From Geobacter sp. FeAm09 (GTDB lineage Bacteria; Desulfobacterota; Desulfuromonadia; Geobacterales; Pseudopelobacteraceae): 64,000 nucleotides of DNA. The DNA is taken from NCBI RefSeq assembly GCF_008330225.1, contig NZ_CP042466.1, forward strand, positions 4,024,001 through 4,088,000, in the 5' to 3' direction. Position 1 is the first letter of the stretch. The number at the start of each line of letters is the position of its first letter. A program made the position numbers and the translations under genes. A model generated the notes under the pieces. The model was not told the DNA's origin and did no database searches. It saw nothing but the letters and a program-made list of their open reading frames with translations. Positions 43,491 through 52,302 of the stretch are shown piece after piece.

Positions 43491-44395
43491 ATAGCGTGGA
43501 TCCTTCGACAGTCACACCGCTTGACGGCATCAGCTATTTTGCGCCGCCGGCAGGCTATACGCTTACCGGGCGCGACGGCCGGGTGGCCATCCCCTGGGAT
43601 GGCAAGCCCCCCATCCCGCTTCTGGACGAGGATCTCGCCGCCGTGAAGCAGGGGGCGCCCGACTACGACATGGTGGGCCGGGGCATCTACCGGGCGCTGC
43701 GTCTCGACCCCGAATGCGCCCATGCCGCCGAGTACGCCGCCGTGTTGGGTGAGGCTTACCCCCACATCGTTTCCGAGCTGGGGGGGCAGGTCATCATGCT
43801 GGACGCCAAAGAGGTCGATACCCCCTATCTGGACCGCAAGATCACGTCCCTCAAGATCCTTGCCCTGCTCGATCCCGCCAATGCCGGCCTGCAGGCGGAG
43901 ATAGGCCGGACCTTTGCCGACAGGGGCGCGCGTCTCGCCGTACTGCATCAGGCCGTGGAGAGCTGGTACGGGGCGGAGAAACATCTGAAGAAGGCCCTGG
44001 CGCTGGACCCGTCCGACGGCCATGCCGCTTATGAATACGGCGAGGCGCTCTACATCCTGGGGCGCTACGATCAGGCGGCCGAGGTCTGGGCCGAGGCGCT
44101 GGCCGGCCTGGCGGAGGGTGAGCGGGCGCGCCTTGAGACGCGCATCGCCGCAGTTCTGGCCGGCAAGGTCCCGCTGGTCCCCCCCCTGGATTATCTGACG
44201 GCCCTGTCGGTGGCATTGGGGGAGCGCCAGGCCGGGCGCAACGATGAGGCCGCCGCCATCATCGAAGATGTGCTGGCAGACCCTTTCTTTGCCGAGCAGT
44301 TCCCCATGGGCGAGGTCTATTACCTGCTGGGCACCTGTTACCAGGAGATGGGCATGGAGAACGAAGCGGCAGAGGCATTCAGGAGGAGCGCATAA
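43487..44395 (+). CDS. TPR-repeat protein
   Basis: A 302-aa soluble protein with tetratricopeptide-like helical repeats, clearest at YGAEKHLKKALALDPSDGHA, YEYGEALYILGRYDQAAEVW and YYLLGTCYQEMGMENEAAEA. It overlaps the upstream gene by four bases and is followed at once by a 39-aa membrane peptide. TPR proteins are scaffolds; the partner is unknown. The N-terminal about 100 residues do not match a known domain. Confidence 0.72.
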   Translation: MNSVDPSTVTPLDGISYFAPPAGYTLTGRDGRVAIPWDGKPPIPLLDEDLAAVKQGAPDYDMVGRGIYRALRLDPECAHAAEYAAVLGEAYPHIVSELGGQVIMLDAKEVDTPYLDRKITSLKILALLDPANAGLQAEIGRTFADRGARLAVLHQAVESWYGAEKHLKKALALDPSDGHAAYEYGEALYILGRYDQAAEVWAEALAGLAEGERARLETRIAAVLAGKVPLVPPLDYLTALSVALGERQAGRNDEAAAIIEDVLADPFFAEQFPMGEVYYLLGTCYQEMGMENEAAEAFRRSA

Positions 44396-44515
44396 ATGTT
44401 GTTCGGGTTCAGTGTCGCCGATTGGATTTTCATAGGATTCATCCTGGTCGTCATCTTTGTCTGCGTGGTCCTGAGCGACATGCGGCGGAGCAATAAGCGG
44501 GACAAGGCCGCATAA
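44396..44515 (+). CDS. 39-aa single-pass membrane peptide
   Basis: ATG at 44396 overlaps the preceding TAA stop region and has AGGAGGAG 5-8 bp upstream, an excellent ribosome site. The product is one hydrophobic helix (SVADWIFIGFILVVIFVCVV) and a basic tail (RRSNKRDK). It lies in a tight operon between a TPR gene and a four-helix membrane protein gene, so it is very likely real although short. Function unknown; a small subunit or membrane anchor is plausible. Confidence 0.65.
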   Translation: MLFGFSVADWIFIGFILVVIFVCVVLSDMRRSNKRDKAA

Positions 44516-44535
44516 CGGCATTTGCCGAGGTGCCC

Positions 44536-44982
44536 ATGGAAGAGATCGACAACGACGGCGAAGAGCGGCGGCCCCTGGGCATTGTCCTGCTGGGGGGACT
44601 GTACCTGTTCTTCTTCATGCTGACCGTATCCACCTTCGGCCATCCTTTTCCGCTGCTGGGGACGATCTACCAGGGGCGCGTAGCGGAAGCGCTGGTGTTC
44701 GCGGACAGCCTGATCAGCCTCTATCTCTTCCTGGGCCTGATGAAGCGGCAGACCCTGACCTGGTACCTGCTGATCGGTTACAATGCTTTCGAAGTGGTGA
44801 ATACGCTGATCAATCTGATAGGAATTTCCGCGGGAGAACTGGAAAAAGCGCTCGGCCAACCGGTCGATGTGCGCGGATTGGCGGCTGACAACCTGTCGGT
44901 CATGGTGGCCATACTGTTGCTGACGGCCTTTATTTACAAGCATCGCGGGTATTTCACCAACCGGTCCAAGTATCTGCTCTGA
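44536..44982 (+). CDS. Predicted membrane protein of unknown function
   Basis: A 148-aa protein with four hydrophobic segments (IVLLGGLYLFFFMLTV, LVFADSLISLYLFLGL, WYLLIGYNAFEVVNTLIN, LSVMVAILLLTAFIY) and a charged N-terminus. GAGG is 5 bp before the ATG at 44536. It follows the 39-aa peptide by 20 bp and precedes an Mla-type ATPase by 46 bp. No family recognised. The topology would suit a small sensor or permease-like subunit. Confidence 0.65.
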   Translation: MEEIDNDGEERRPLGIVLLGGLYLFFFMLTVSTFGHPFPLLGTIYQGRVAEALVFADSLISLYLFLGLMKRQTLTWYLLIGYNAFEVVNTLINLIGISAGELEKALGQPVDVRGLAADNLSVMVAILLLTAFIYKHRGYFTNRSKYLL

Positions 44983-45028
44983 CCCGGTAGGCACGTATAC
45001 TGCATTTAAATTTTTTCGAGAGTCCTCC

Positions 45029-45784
45029 ATGTCCGTGCACGGCATTGCCGTTCGAATTGAAAAGCTGAATAAATCCTTTGGCGGCAATCATGTCCTCAAG
45101 GATATCGATCTCGATATCGCGCCGGGAGAGACCTTTTCCATCATCGGTCCCTCCGGCACCGGCAAGAGCATCCTGCTGAGGCACATTATCCGCCTGGAAA
45201 CGCCCGATAGCGGCCAGATCTACTTTAACGGCCAGCCGGTGTTCGACAATGGCCGCCCGCTGCCCCAAACGTTCCGCAGCAGCATGGTGTTCCAGTCGTC
45301 GGCCCTGTTCAACTCACTGACCGTTGCCGAGAACGTGGGACTCTGGCTGCGGGAGCACCGCATCTGCCCCGAGGCGCGCATCCGCGAGCTTATTACGGAG
45401 AAGCTCGCCATCGTCGGGCTGGAAGGTACGGAAGGGCTGAACACCTCGGAATTGTCGGGCGGTATGCGGAAGCGGGTCGCCATTGCCCGCTCCCTGGCGA
45501 TGGAGCCGGACCTGGTTCTCTACGATGAACCGACCGCCGAACTGGACCCGGTCACCACTGACGAGCTGGCGGAGACGATTCTCTCCCTGAGAAAAAAGAC
45601 CGGCAATACGACGATCATCGTCACCCATGACCTGAACTTTGCCCTGTACCTGTCCGACCGCATCGCCATGATGCACCGGGGCGAGATCATCGAAATCGGC
45701 GTGCCGGACCAGATACGGAACAGCGCCAATCCGATCGTGCAGCGCTTCATCCGCACCACCACCAAGGGGATTCAGGGGGGCTGA
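45029..45784 (+). CDS. ABC transporter ATP-binding protein, MlaF-type
   Basis: A 251-aa ATPase. Walker A is GPSGTGKS at residues 40-47, the signature LSGGMRKRVAIARSLA carries the Mla-type GMRKR form, Walker B is LVLYDEPTAELDP, and the His switch follows in IIVTHDLNFALYLSDRI. The GMRKR signature and LDPVTTDEL are characteristic of phospholipid-transport (Mla/Tgt2) ATPases. However no MlaE permease or MCE-domain gene is adjacent: cytochrome genes follow instead. Its membrane partner is either elsewhere or one of the unassigned membrane proteins just upstream. Confidence 0.85.
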   Translation: MSVHGIAVRIEKLNKSFGGNHVLKDIDLDIAPGETFSIIGPSGTGKSILLRHIIRLETPDSGQIYFNGQPVFDNGRPLPQTFRSSMVFQSSALFNSLTVAENVGLWLREHRICPEARIRELITEKLAIVGLEGTEGLNTSELSGGMRKRVAIARSLAMEPDLVLYDEPTAELDPVTTDELAETILSLRKKTGNTTIIVTHDLNFALYLSDRIAMMHRGEIIEIGVPDQIRNSANPIVQRFIRTTTKGIQGG

Positions 45785-45814
45785 TTGCAGTCCGGAAGCG
45801 TGAAGGAGACCGCG

Positions 45815-46830
45815 ATGAACAAACGTTGTGGCAGAGCTGTTGTGTTTGCGGGCATCGTCCCGGGCGCCCTGGTCCTCGTGTCGCTGCTGGCCGCCGGGTG
45901 CGCCGGGATGAAGCAGTCCCATCCGCTCCTGCCGGTCGCCGAGTACGAGAAGATGATCGTCGGCCGCCTGGATGCCGACTACGTGGGGACGGACAACTGC
46001 GTGGCCAAGTGCCACAAGCATGACAAGATCACCAGCGATTTCAAGCGGAGCGTGCACGGCGAGCAGATCAAGCCTGAAACCGGGTTGCCGCTGGTCAACT
46101 GCGAATCGTGTCACGGGCCGGGGAGCCTGGCCATCGCCAATATTGAGGAAACCAAGCGGCTTCACGGCGAAAAAGGGGACAAATGCGACGTCTCCACCCT
46201 GCTCGATCTGAAAAAACTCCCCCCCAGGCCCAATCCCTGATCTGCCTGAAATGCCACTCCGCCGCCTCGACCCCGGCCCTGGCCCACTGGCATTCCAGCC
46301 CCCATGCCCTGAACGATTTGAGCTGTTTTTCCTGCCACCAGTTGCATGAGGGGCCCCAGCAGAAGGTGAGCCACGACAAGATGGCCGAACTCTGCTATGG
46401 CTGCCACCCCGACGTCAAGGCCCAGTTCAGCCTGTTTTCCCACCACCCGGTGCGGGAAAAGAAGATGGGATGCTTCGACTGCCATGATCCCCACGGTTCA
46501 ATGCAGCCCAAGCTGTTGAAGGGGAGCACGCAGCGCGACCTCTGCACCCGCTGCCACATGGAGAAGAGCGGCCCGTTCGTCTACGAGCACGGGGATGTCA
46601 CCGAGACCTGCACCAATTGCCACGTGCCCCACGGTTCGGTCAATCGCCGGCTGCTCTCGGCGGCCATGCCGTTCCTCTGCCTGCAGTGCCACAATCCGGG
46701 GCACCGCAGCGTCATGAACAGCGACTCATCCATGAAATCGCTTTTTTCCAACCGGTGTACCGACTGCCATTCATCTGTCCATGGTTCCGATACCCCCGAT
46801 AACCGCGGGTACGGAACATTGAGGAAGTGA
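45815..46830 (+). pseudogene. MtrA/DmsE-like decaheme lipoprotein cytochrome, one-base frameshift
   Basis: About 338 aa when repaired. A lipoprotein signal peptide (lipobox LAAGC, Cys29) precedes nine CxxCH motifs (CESCH, CLKCH, CFSCH, CYGCH, CFDCH, CTRCH, CTNCH, CLQCH, CTDCH) and one CxxxCH (CVAKCH), ten possible hemes as in the MtrA/PioA/DmsE family. The frame breaks at the C run 46219-46225: seven Cs, eight would give LKKLPPQAQSLICLKCH. An MtrB-type barrel gene follows 3 bp later, so the pair should form a transmembrane electron conduit. The indel is probably an assembly error since all heme motifs on both sides survive. Confidence 0.88.
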
Positions 46831-46833
46831 GCC

Positions 46834-48846
46834 ATGTCGAGCCGTTCTCGCCAAACAATGCTGTTTGCTCCGCTGGTCGTCTGTTCTGGCCTGATGTTGC
46901 TGACGCTGCCGGCCCTTGCCTCCGACGGCGCCGCGCCCGACGTCGGGGTGGAAAATCATGAGGCCCAGGCGGAGTCGGAAACCGAGGCCTATCGTTTCGC
47001 CCACCTCCAGGCGGGATACCAGTTCCTCACCCCCGATGGCCCAGGCGCGGCGGCGGCCCCCTACACGCGTCTGAAATCCGGCCTGGCGGGTGGGTTCTCC
47101 GCCGGCACGCTCGACTCCTGCCTCAAGTTGTCGGGGGAGGGCCTCATACTCCACGAGGACGATTATCGCGCCAACCTGTTTCTCGACTATGGCGGCTACT
47201 ACCGTCTGCACCTGGAAACCGAGGCCTTCTGGCACAACCTGCTGACGGAGCAGCTTCCCCGGTCAGCCACCGGCCAGTATGCGACAACCCAGTCGCCCGC
47301 CCCGGCGGACGGCTATGGCATGCGTATCGGCATCTCCCAGGTGGAAAACCGCATCAAGCTGGGCAACAACCCCGTCCACATCAACCTGGGATACTGGGAG
47401 CTGAGCCGCCGGGGGACCGATCAGCTCCGTTTCGCCGACTACTATTTCAGCGATCCGCAAAACAGGATCGTCTCCATCAACCGGCAGGTCAACCAGGTCA
47501 CGCGGGAGGGGAGTGCGGGGGCCGACGCCCACCTGGGATTCTTCGACGTCGCCTACGGGTTCCGCATCAGGGAGTTCTCGAACCAGGCCCCGGACACCCG
47601 CTACCCCTTTGCCGTAACCGGCAACGGGGCGCTCGTGCCGGGCACCCAGGCGACCAACGTCGTTTCCGACAGCCGGGTGACGTCCCACACGGTCAGGGTT
47701 TATACCGACATGAGCGGCGGTCTGGTGGGGACGGCCGCCTATGTCCTGACCCAGCGGGAAAACGATGCCGACCGCGGCGATGCGCGCCCCTCGTCCAAAC
47801 CTACCCAGACGCTCCATTCGGTGGCGGGAGACCTGACCTATACGCCGTTCAAGGAGCTGTCCCTCGCCCTGAAATACCGGCGGCAGGAGAGCCAGCGGGA
47901 GACGCCCGCGACGATTTCATCCTCCTATTCCCAGATTCCGTCCACGACCACGCTGCCCGGCGTCTATACCTCCACGTCGGGGGTTCTGCTGGTGCGGCCC
48001 GGCATCGACACGACCAAGGATACCTTCACCCTTTCCGGCATGTACCGTCCCAGCCAACAGGTGACGTACCGCCTGGAGTACCGTGCCGTCCTGGAGTCCC
48101 GTGACAACGTGCCCAACAGCGACCTCTCGCCCGGCGACCCGGCGGCGATCCACAACGAATACCGCCAGACCCATACCGGCCTGGCCAACGTCGCCTGGCG
48201 ACCGTTGCCGGGGTTCAAGATGAACGCCACCTACACCTACAAGACGGCGGATAATCCGGAATGGAAGACCTCCGCATCGGAAAGCCACAAGGGGGAGCTG
48301 TTTGCCACCTATGCGAAAAGCGGCGTCTGGGGGGGTACCGCCAGCTTCATCACCACGTTTGAGCAGAGCGAAAGCTCTGCCTCCACCGTCGCCCCGGCCC
48401 CGGTCGCCAGCTATACCCTCCCCCGGGAGAACCGCTCCTATTCGGCCAATGCGAGCCTGTGGTTCACCCCTGTGGAGCGCCTGACCATCACCGCCAACTA
48501 TTCGTACCTGGAGACGGTGACGGACCAGTCCATGCTGTTTTCCAATATCATTGTGGACCCGGACCCGCTCGTGGCGACCACCTACCGGTCCACGGCGCAT
48601 GTGTACGGCATCGATGCCGTCTATGCCGTGGCGGAGCCGCTGGACCTCTCCTTCGGCATTCAGCAGGTGCGTTCGGCGGCGCGGTTCGATGTCCCGGTCA
48701 GGGTGTTTACCCTCGCAAACGTGACGGGCAGTTTCGATACCAGCGGCATCACCAGCCTCACCCGGCTGGACACGGTGGAAACCGGCGTAACGGCCCGGGC
48801 CCGACTGGCGCATCAGCAAGCATGTGGGTTGTTCGATGAACTATAG
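46834..48846 (+). CDS. MtrB/PioB-family decaheme-associated outer-membrane barrel
   Basis: A 670-aa exported barrel that would sheathe the decaheme cytochrome encoded 3 bp upstream. Signal peptide to about residue 28 (LPALASDG), then repeated beta strands (YRLHLETEAFWHNLL, NKVTYRL-type strands, ATYTYKTADNPEWKT). The last residues before the stop are abnormal. One extra C at 48800-48802 explains it: removing it joins GVTARADWRISKH and continues through MNYSFRNYNSGDALYDGS to a proper final strand ending TSRW at 48928. So the true gene probably ends at 48928, 8 bp before the next start. The N-terminal CxxC of Shewanella MtrB is absent. Confidence 0.85.
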   Translation: MSSRSRQTMLFAPLVVCSGLMLLTLPALASDGAAPDVGVENHEAQAESETEAYRFAHLQAGYQFLTPDGPGAAAAPYTRLKSGLAGGFSAGTLDSCLKLSGEGLILHEDDYRANLFLDYGGYYRLHLETEAFWHNLLTEQLPRSATGQYATTQSPAPADGYGMRIGISQVENRIKLGNNPVHINLGYWELSRRGTDQLRFADYYFSDPQNRIVSINRQVNQVTREGSAGADAHLGFFDVAYGFRIREFSNQAPDTRYPFAVTGNGALVPGTQATNVVSDSRVTSHTVRVYTDMSGGLVGTAAYVLTQRENDADRGDARPSSKPTQTLHSVAGDLTYTPFKELSLALKYRRQESQRETPATISSSYSQIPSTTTLPGVYTSTSGVLLVRPGIDTTKDTFTLSGMYRPSQQVTYRLEYRAVLESRDNVPNSDLSPGDPAAIHNEYRQTHTGLANVAWRPLPGFKMNATYTYKTADNPEWKTSASESHKGELFATYAKSGVWGGTASFITTFEQSESSASTVAPAPVASYTLPRENRSYSANASLWFTPVERLTITANYSYLETVTDQSMLFSNIIVDPDPLVATTYRSTAHVYGIDAVYAVAEPLDLSFGIQQVRSAARFDVPVRVFTLANVTGSFDTSGITSLTRLDTVETGVTARARLAHQQACGLFDEL

Positions 48847-48936
48847 TTTCCGGAATTACAATTCCGGCGATGCTCTCTACGACGGCTCGGTCCACACGAC
48901 CATGGTGTCGTTGACTTCACGGTGGTAGCGGAAGGT

Positions 48937-49887
48937 ATGCGCCGAAGAATCCTCTCCATAACGCTGATGGTCCTTTTCCTGTCGTGCTGGTGCTGGCCTT
49001 CGGATTGCCGCGCCGCCGGCAAGGTCATCGCCGCCATCATGAGCAGCGACCAGCCCCGCTATCGCGAGGCGCACCAGGCGTTCATCAAATCCCTGGCCGC
49101 TTTGGGCTATACCTCTGCCAATGTGGAGATCATCCTGCAAGTGCCGAACCCCGATCCGCTCTCCTGGTCCAATACGATCAGGAAATTCAACGCCTACCGT
49201 CCCGATTTGATCGTGGCCTACGGGGCTCCGGCGGCATTCGTGGCCATGAGGGAGTCGGACGGGATCCCGGTGGTGTCCGTGGATGTCTTTGTCTCGGACG
49301 GACCGCATCGGGGCATGTGCGGCGTCAGTTCGCGGGTGCCGTTGGTCACGCTGATAAAGACCCTGAAGGACAGCCGTGAGCACATCAAACCGTACCGGCG
49401 GGTCGGGGTCGTTTACAATTCCCGTGAAAGCGGCTCGCAGAGGCAGCTTGAGGAAATCAGGAAATTCGCGCCCCAGTACGACATGGTGGTGGCGGAGGCA
49501 AACGTTGCCTCGTCCGCTGCCCTGGACTCGGCGCTCCCCTCCCTGCTCGACCATTCCGATGTCATCTTCGCCACGGAGAGCGGCGTCGTTTCCCGGCAGT
49601 TCGCCAAGATCGTCGCCCGCGCCCGGGCCCGCAACATCCCGGTGCTCTCCACCATGCCCGGCGCCGCCGAACGGGGCGCACTCATCTCCCTTGAGATCCA
49701 TCCCGAAGAGCAGGGGCACCTGGCGGCCGACATCGCCACCCGCATCCTGGAGGGCGCCCGGCAGAGCCATCTCTCCCTGATCTCACCCCGCCGTATCGAG
49801 CTGGTCATCAACATGCGCGCTGCCCAGGAGCTTGGGATCAACCTCCCCTTCACGGTCTTGAGCAATGCCACGCGCGTCATCAAGTAG
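48937..49887 (+). CDS. Periplasmic ABC-type substrate-binding protein (PF04392-like)
   Basis: A 316-aa exported protein (signal peptide about residues 1-26, CRAAG) with the two-lobe pattern of the transporter-less binding family: KVIAAIMSSDQPRYREAHQA, RPDLIVAYGAPAAFVAM, RRVGVVYNSRESGSQRQLEE, RGALISLEIHPEEQGHLAAD. A second member is at 28569. The ATG at 48937 follows GGAAGG. It comes directly after the MtrB-like gene and before a stand-alone response regulator. No permease is near, so a sensing role seems likelier than transport. Confidence 0.78.
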   Translation: MRRRILSITLMVLFLSCWCWPSDCRAAGKVIAAIMSSDQPRYREAHQAFIKSLAALGYTSANVEIILQVPNPDPLSWSNTIRKFNAYRPDLIVAYGAPAAFVAMRESDGIPVVSVDVFVSDGPHRGMCGVSSRVPLVTLIKTLKDSREHIKPYRRVGVVYNSRESGSQRQLEEIRKFAPQYDMVVAEANVASSAALDSALPSLLDHSDVIFATESGVVSRQFAKIVARARARNIPVLSTMPGAAERGALISLEIHPEEQGHLAADIATRILEGARQSHLSLISPRRIELVINMRAAQELGINLPFTVLSNATRVIK

Positions 49888-49951
49888 CGTCCTGCGGGCC
49901 CCGTATTTTTTTGCTTCATGGGCGCGGTAAAATCGACTATATTGTACTACT

Positions 49952-50338
49952 ATGGGTAGAATATTATTGATCGACGACGACCAGGCCTTTACCGAATTCC
50001 TGGCCGGGTACATACATGACGCCTATCCCCTGTTGCGGGTTGATATCTGCAACAGCCCGGTAACGGCCTTGAACTCCATCAGGGCCGGCGGATACGACCT
50101 GTTGCTCATCGACCTGGAAATGCCGGCCATGGATGGTTTGAAGCTGCTTTCGTTCGCGACCCAGGCGGGGATGGACAAAAACCGGGTGGTGATCCTCTCC
50201 GGCCGGGATGCCGACTTTCTCCACGACCTCTGTCCCATGGGCACCTGCCTGGCGGTGCTCAACAAGTTCGAGGCCCGGCAGAAAACGGTGCTGGACATGA
50301 TCTTCAGCTCTCTCAGCAAAAAAACCGCCGGGCGGTAG
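49952..50338 (+). CDS. Stand-alone response-regulator receiver domain
   Basis: A 128-aa CheY-like protein: acidic pocket LLIDDDQAF near the N-terminus, phospho-acceptor Asp in DLLLIDLEMPAMDG (about residue 52), conserved Ser in VVILSGRDA, and Lys in LNKFEAR. No output domain follows. It may report to a kinase elsewhere; the adjacent binding protein suggests a ligand-sensing pathway. No ribosome site is visible; TATATT at 49938-49943 lies close to the ATG, so translation could be leaderless. Confidence 0.82.
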   Translation: MGRILLIDDDQAFTEFLAGYIHDAYPLLRVDICNSPVTALNSIRAGGYDLLLIDLEMPAMDGLKLLSFATQAGMDKNRVVILSGRDADFLHDLCPMGTCLAVLNKFEARQKTVLDMIFSSLSKKTAGR

Positions 50339-50501
50339 CGCCGGCAGTCCCTGCATACCCCCGCTCCCAGAGCGGTTCCCCATGAAAAACCTCATTGCAA
50401 AACCTGCCGAGAAGTATAAAATCGAAGCCAGGGTACCGCCCGAAGCCCGAACGGATGGGCCGGTGCCGTGTGCCTGCCGAGAAACCCCAAGGAGGTCGCG
50501 T

Positions 50502-51353
50502 ATGCTGAAACGAGTCATATATCTGGCAGTGGCAGGTCTGATGGTCCTGGTGTTCACGGGCTGTGTTTCCCAGGGGACGTATCAATTGAAGGAAAACGAA
50601 GCCAAGGGATTGGCGGGGGAGCTTGGCGACCTGAAGCAGAAATACGGGCAGTTGAGTTCCGACAACAACGCGTTGAAGGCCGAGTTCGACAAGCTGAAGA
50701 CCGAGGCCGCCGGGCTTGAGAAGGACCGGCAGGCGCTCACCAAGGACAGGAATGAACTGGAGCAGGTGCTCAAAGCCAAATCAGACACCCTTTCCAGGAA
50801 TATCAGCGACCTGCGCCAGAAGATAACCGATCTGGAAGGGGAGAACGGGCGGCTCAAGGGTGAGATCGCCAGCCTCCAGAAGGCCAAGGAGGAGAAGGTC
50901 AAGGAGGTCAGCAGCACGTACGAGCATCTGCTGGAGAACATGAAGAGCGAGATCGCCCAGGGACAGGTGACCATTTCGGAATTGAAGGGGAAACTGACCG
51001 TCAACATGGAGGCCGCCATCCTGTTCGATTCCGGCAAGGCCGATGTCAAACCGGACGGCGTCACCATCCTGCTCAAGATGATCCCGACCCTGAAAGAGGT
51101 CAAGGACAAGTCGATCCGCATCGAGGGGCACACCGACAACGTGCCGATCAGGTCGGCCCAGTTCCCCTCCAACTGGGAGCTTTCCGCGGCCCGTGCCATC
51201 AACGTGGCCAAATATCTCCAGCAGCAGGGGCTCGACCCGGCGAATCTCTCCGCTGCGGCCTTTTCCGAATATAGGCCGGTGGCCGACAACGACACCAGGG
51301 AAGGGCGCGCCAAGAACCGCCGCATCGAGATCACTCTGGTGGCCAAGGACTGA
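50502..51353 (+). CDS. OmpA-family lipoprotein with coiled-coil domain
   Basis: A 283-aa outer-membrane lipoprotein: lipobox VFTGC (Cys21), a long coiled coil (about residues 35-165, repeated Leu/Lys/Glu heptads such as GELGDLKQKYGQLSSDNNAL), and a C-terminal OmpA peptidoglycan-binding domain (ILFDSGKADVKPDG, IRIEGHTDNVPI, WELSAARAINVAKYL, REGRAKNRRIEI). It tethers the outer membrane to the wall, similar in plan to Pal or flagellar/MotB-like proteins. AAGGAGG is 7 bp before the ATG. The stop overlaps the next start (TGATG). Confidence 0.88.
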   Translation: MLKRVIYLAVAGLMVLVFTGCVSQGTYQLKENEAKGLAGELGDLKQKYGQLSSDNNALKAEFDKLKTEAAGLEKDRQALTKDRNELEQVLKAKSDTLSRNISDLRQKITDLEGENGRLKGEIASLQKAKEEKVKEVSSTYEHLLENMKSEIAQGQVTISELKGKLTVNMEAAILFDSGKADVKPDGVTILLKMIPTLKEVKDKSIRIEGHTDNVPIRSAQFPSNWELSAARAINVAKYLQQQGLDPANLSAAAFSEYRPVADNDTREGRAKNRRIEITLVAKD

Positions 51354-52204
51354 TGGGCAAGAAGCAGCGCCACGAAAAGCCGGCAGCGGCCGCTCAGTTT
51401 CGCGCCAGCCATTTTGCTGCCCTGAAAGGGGTGGCTCTCGCCCCGAAGGAGGAGCCGGCTCCGGCTGCGCCCCCTCCCCAGCCGCCCCGCCGCGAAACGC
51501 AGCCGGTGGAGGATGACGACCTGTTTCTGCGGGCCATGGCCGATGTCAAGGTTGTGCGCACCCGCGGAGGGGGCCCCAAGGCCGGAACGGAGCGTGAACG
51601 ACCGGCTCCGGGCGGCCCGGCCGAGGATGGGGAGGCTGAACTGTTCCGGCGCGCCATGTCCGGCGTGAAAGCGTTGTCCGTACCTCCGGAGGGCGCGGCA
51701 AAGGCCGGGACGGCTCCGCCTGGTGCCCGCGCGCAGGCCCCGTTGCCATCTCCTCCCCCCCCGGACGGCGACCGTGAATCCGCGGAACTGTTTCTGCAGG
51801 AGATCGGGCGCTTGAAGCTGGAAACGAAATTCGCCGATGCGCTGCCGGCCGATGACGAGTTGAAACCGCTTTCGGGCAATCGCCTGCGCCAGGTGAAGCA
51901 GGGGATCATCGCCGTCACCCACCAACTCGACCTGCACGGATTGACGCGGGAGGAGGCCCTGGCGGCGTTGCCCCGTTTTTTGAACACGGCACGCCACAAG
52001 GGGCAGAAAGCGGCCCTGGTCATTACCGGCAAGGGGAACAACTCGCCGGGCGAGCCGGTGCTCCAGCAGGCGGTCGCATCCTGGCTGCGGGACGCCGGGC
52101 GCGGGATGGTGCTGGAATTTGCGCCGGCCCCGCGGGAGATGGGCGGAAGCGGTGCCTTTATCGTCTTTCTCCGCCCCCTGGCGGAAGCTCCCGCCGGTGC
52201 CTGA
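51353..52204 (+). CDS. Smr-domain (MutS2-type) putative endonuclease
   Basis: A 283-aa protein. The N-terminal 150 residues are proline/alanine-rich and probably disordered, with two repeated short acidic motifs (DDDLFLRAMADVKV, EAELFRRAMSGVKA). The C-terminal Smr domain carries the LDLHGLTREEALAAL motif and the ITGKGNNSPGEPVLQQAV loop of DNA/RNA-nicking Smr nucleases. Overlaps the OmpA gene by one base. The Smr role is likely in nucleic-acid repair or ribosome rescue; no neighbour supports one over the other. Confidence 0.85.
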   Translation: MGKKQRHEKPAAAAQFRASHFAALKGVALAPKEEPAPAAPPPQPPRRETQPVEDDDLFLRAMADVKVVRTRGGGPKAGTERERPAPGGPAEDGEAELFRRAMSGVKALSVPPEGAAKAGTAPPGARAQAPLPSPPPPDGDRESAELFLQEIGRLKLETKFADALPADDELKPLSGNRLRQVKQGIIAVTHQLDLHGLTREEALAALPRFLNTARHKGQKAALVITGKGNNSPGEPVLQQAVASWLRDAGRGMVLEFAPAPREMGGSGAFIVFLRPLAEAPAGA

Positions 52205-52235
52205 CCCGGCGCTGCCGGCAACAGTCCGCACATGC

Positions 52236-52273
52236 GAAGAGGGGTGCTTTCCGGCACCCCTCTTCATTTTTTT
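52236..52273. terminator. Rho-independent terminator between convergent genes
   Basis: GAAGAGGGGTGC pairs with GCACCCCTCTTC, followed by ATTTTTTT on the plus strand. Confidence 0.85.
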
Positions 52274-52302
52274 CGCCCCCCGTATCCTCCGGCGGGGTGG
52301 CG

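Noticed and set aside
49938-49951. Leaderless translation of the lone response regulator
   Set aside because: A -10-like TATATT is close to the ATG, but no -35 element lies at a proper distance, so I did not report a promoter.
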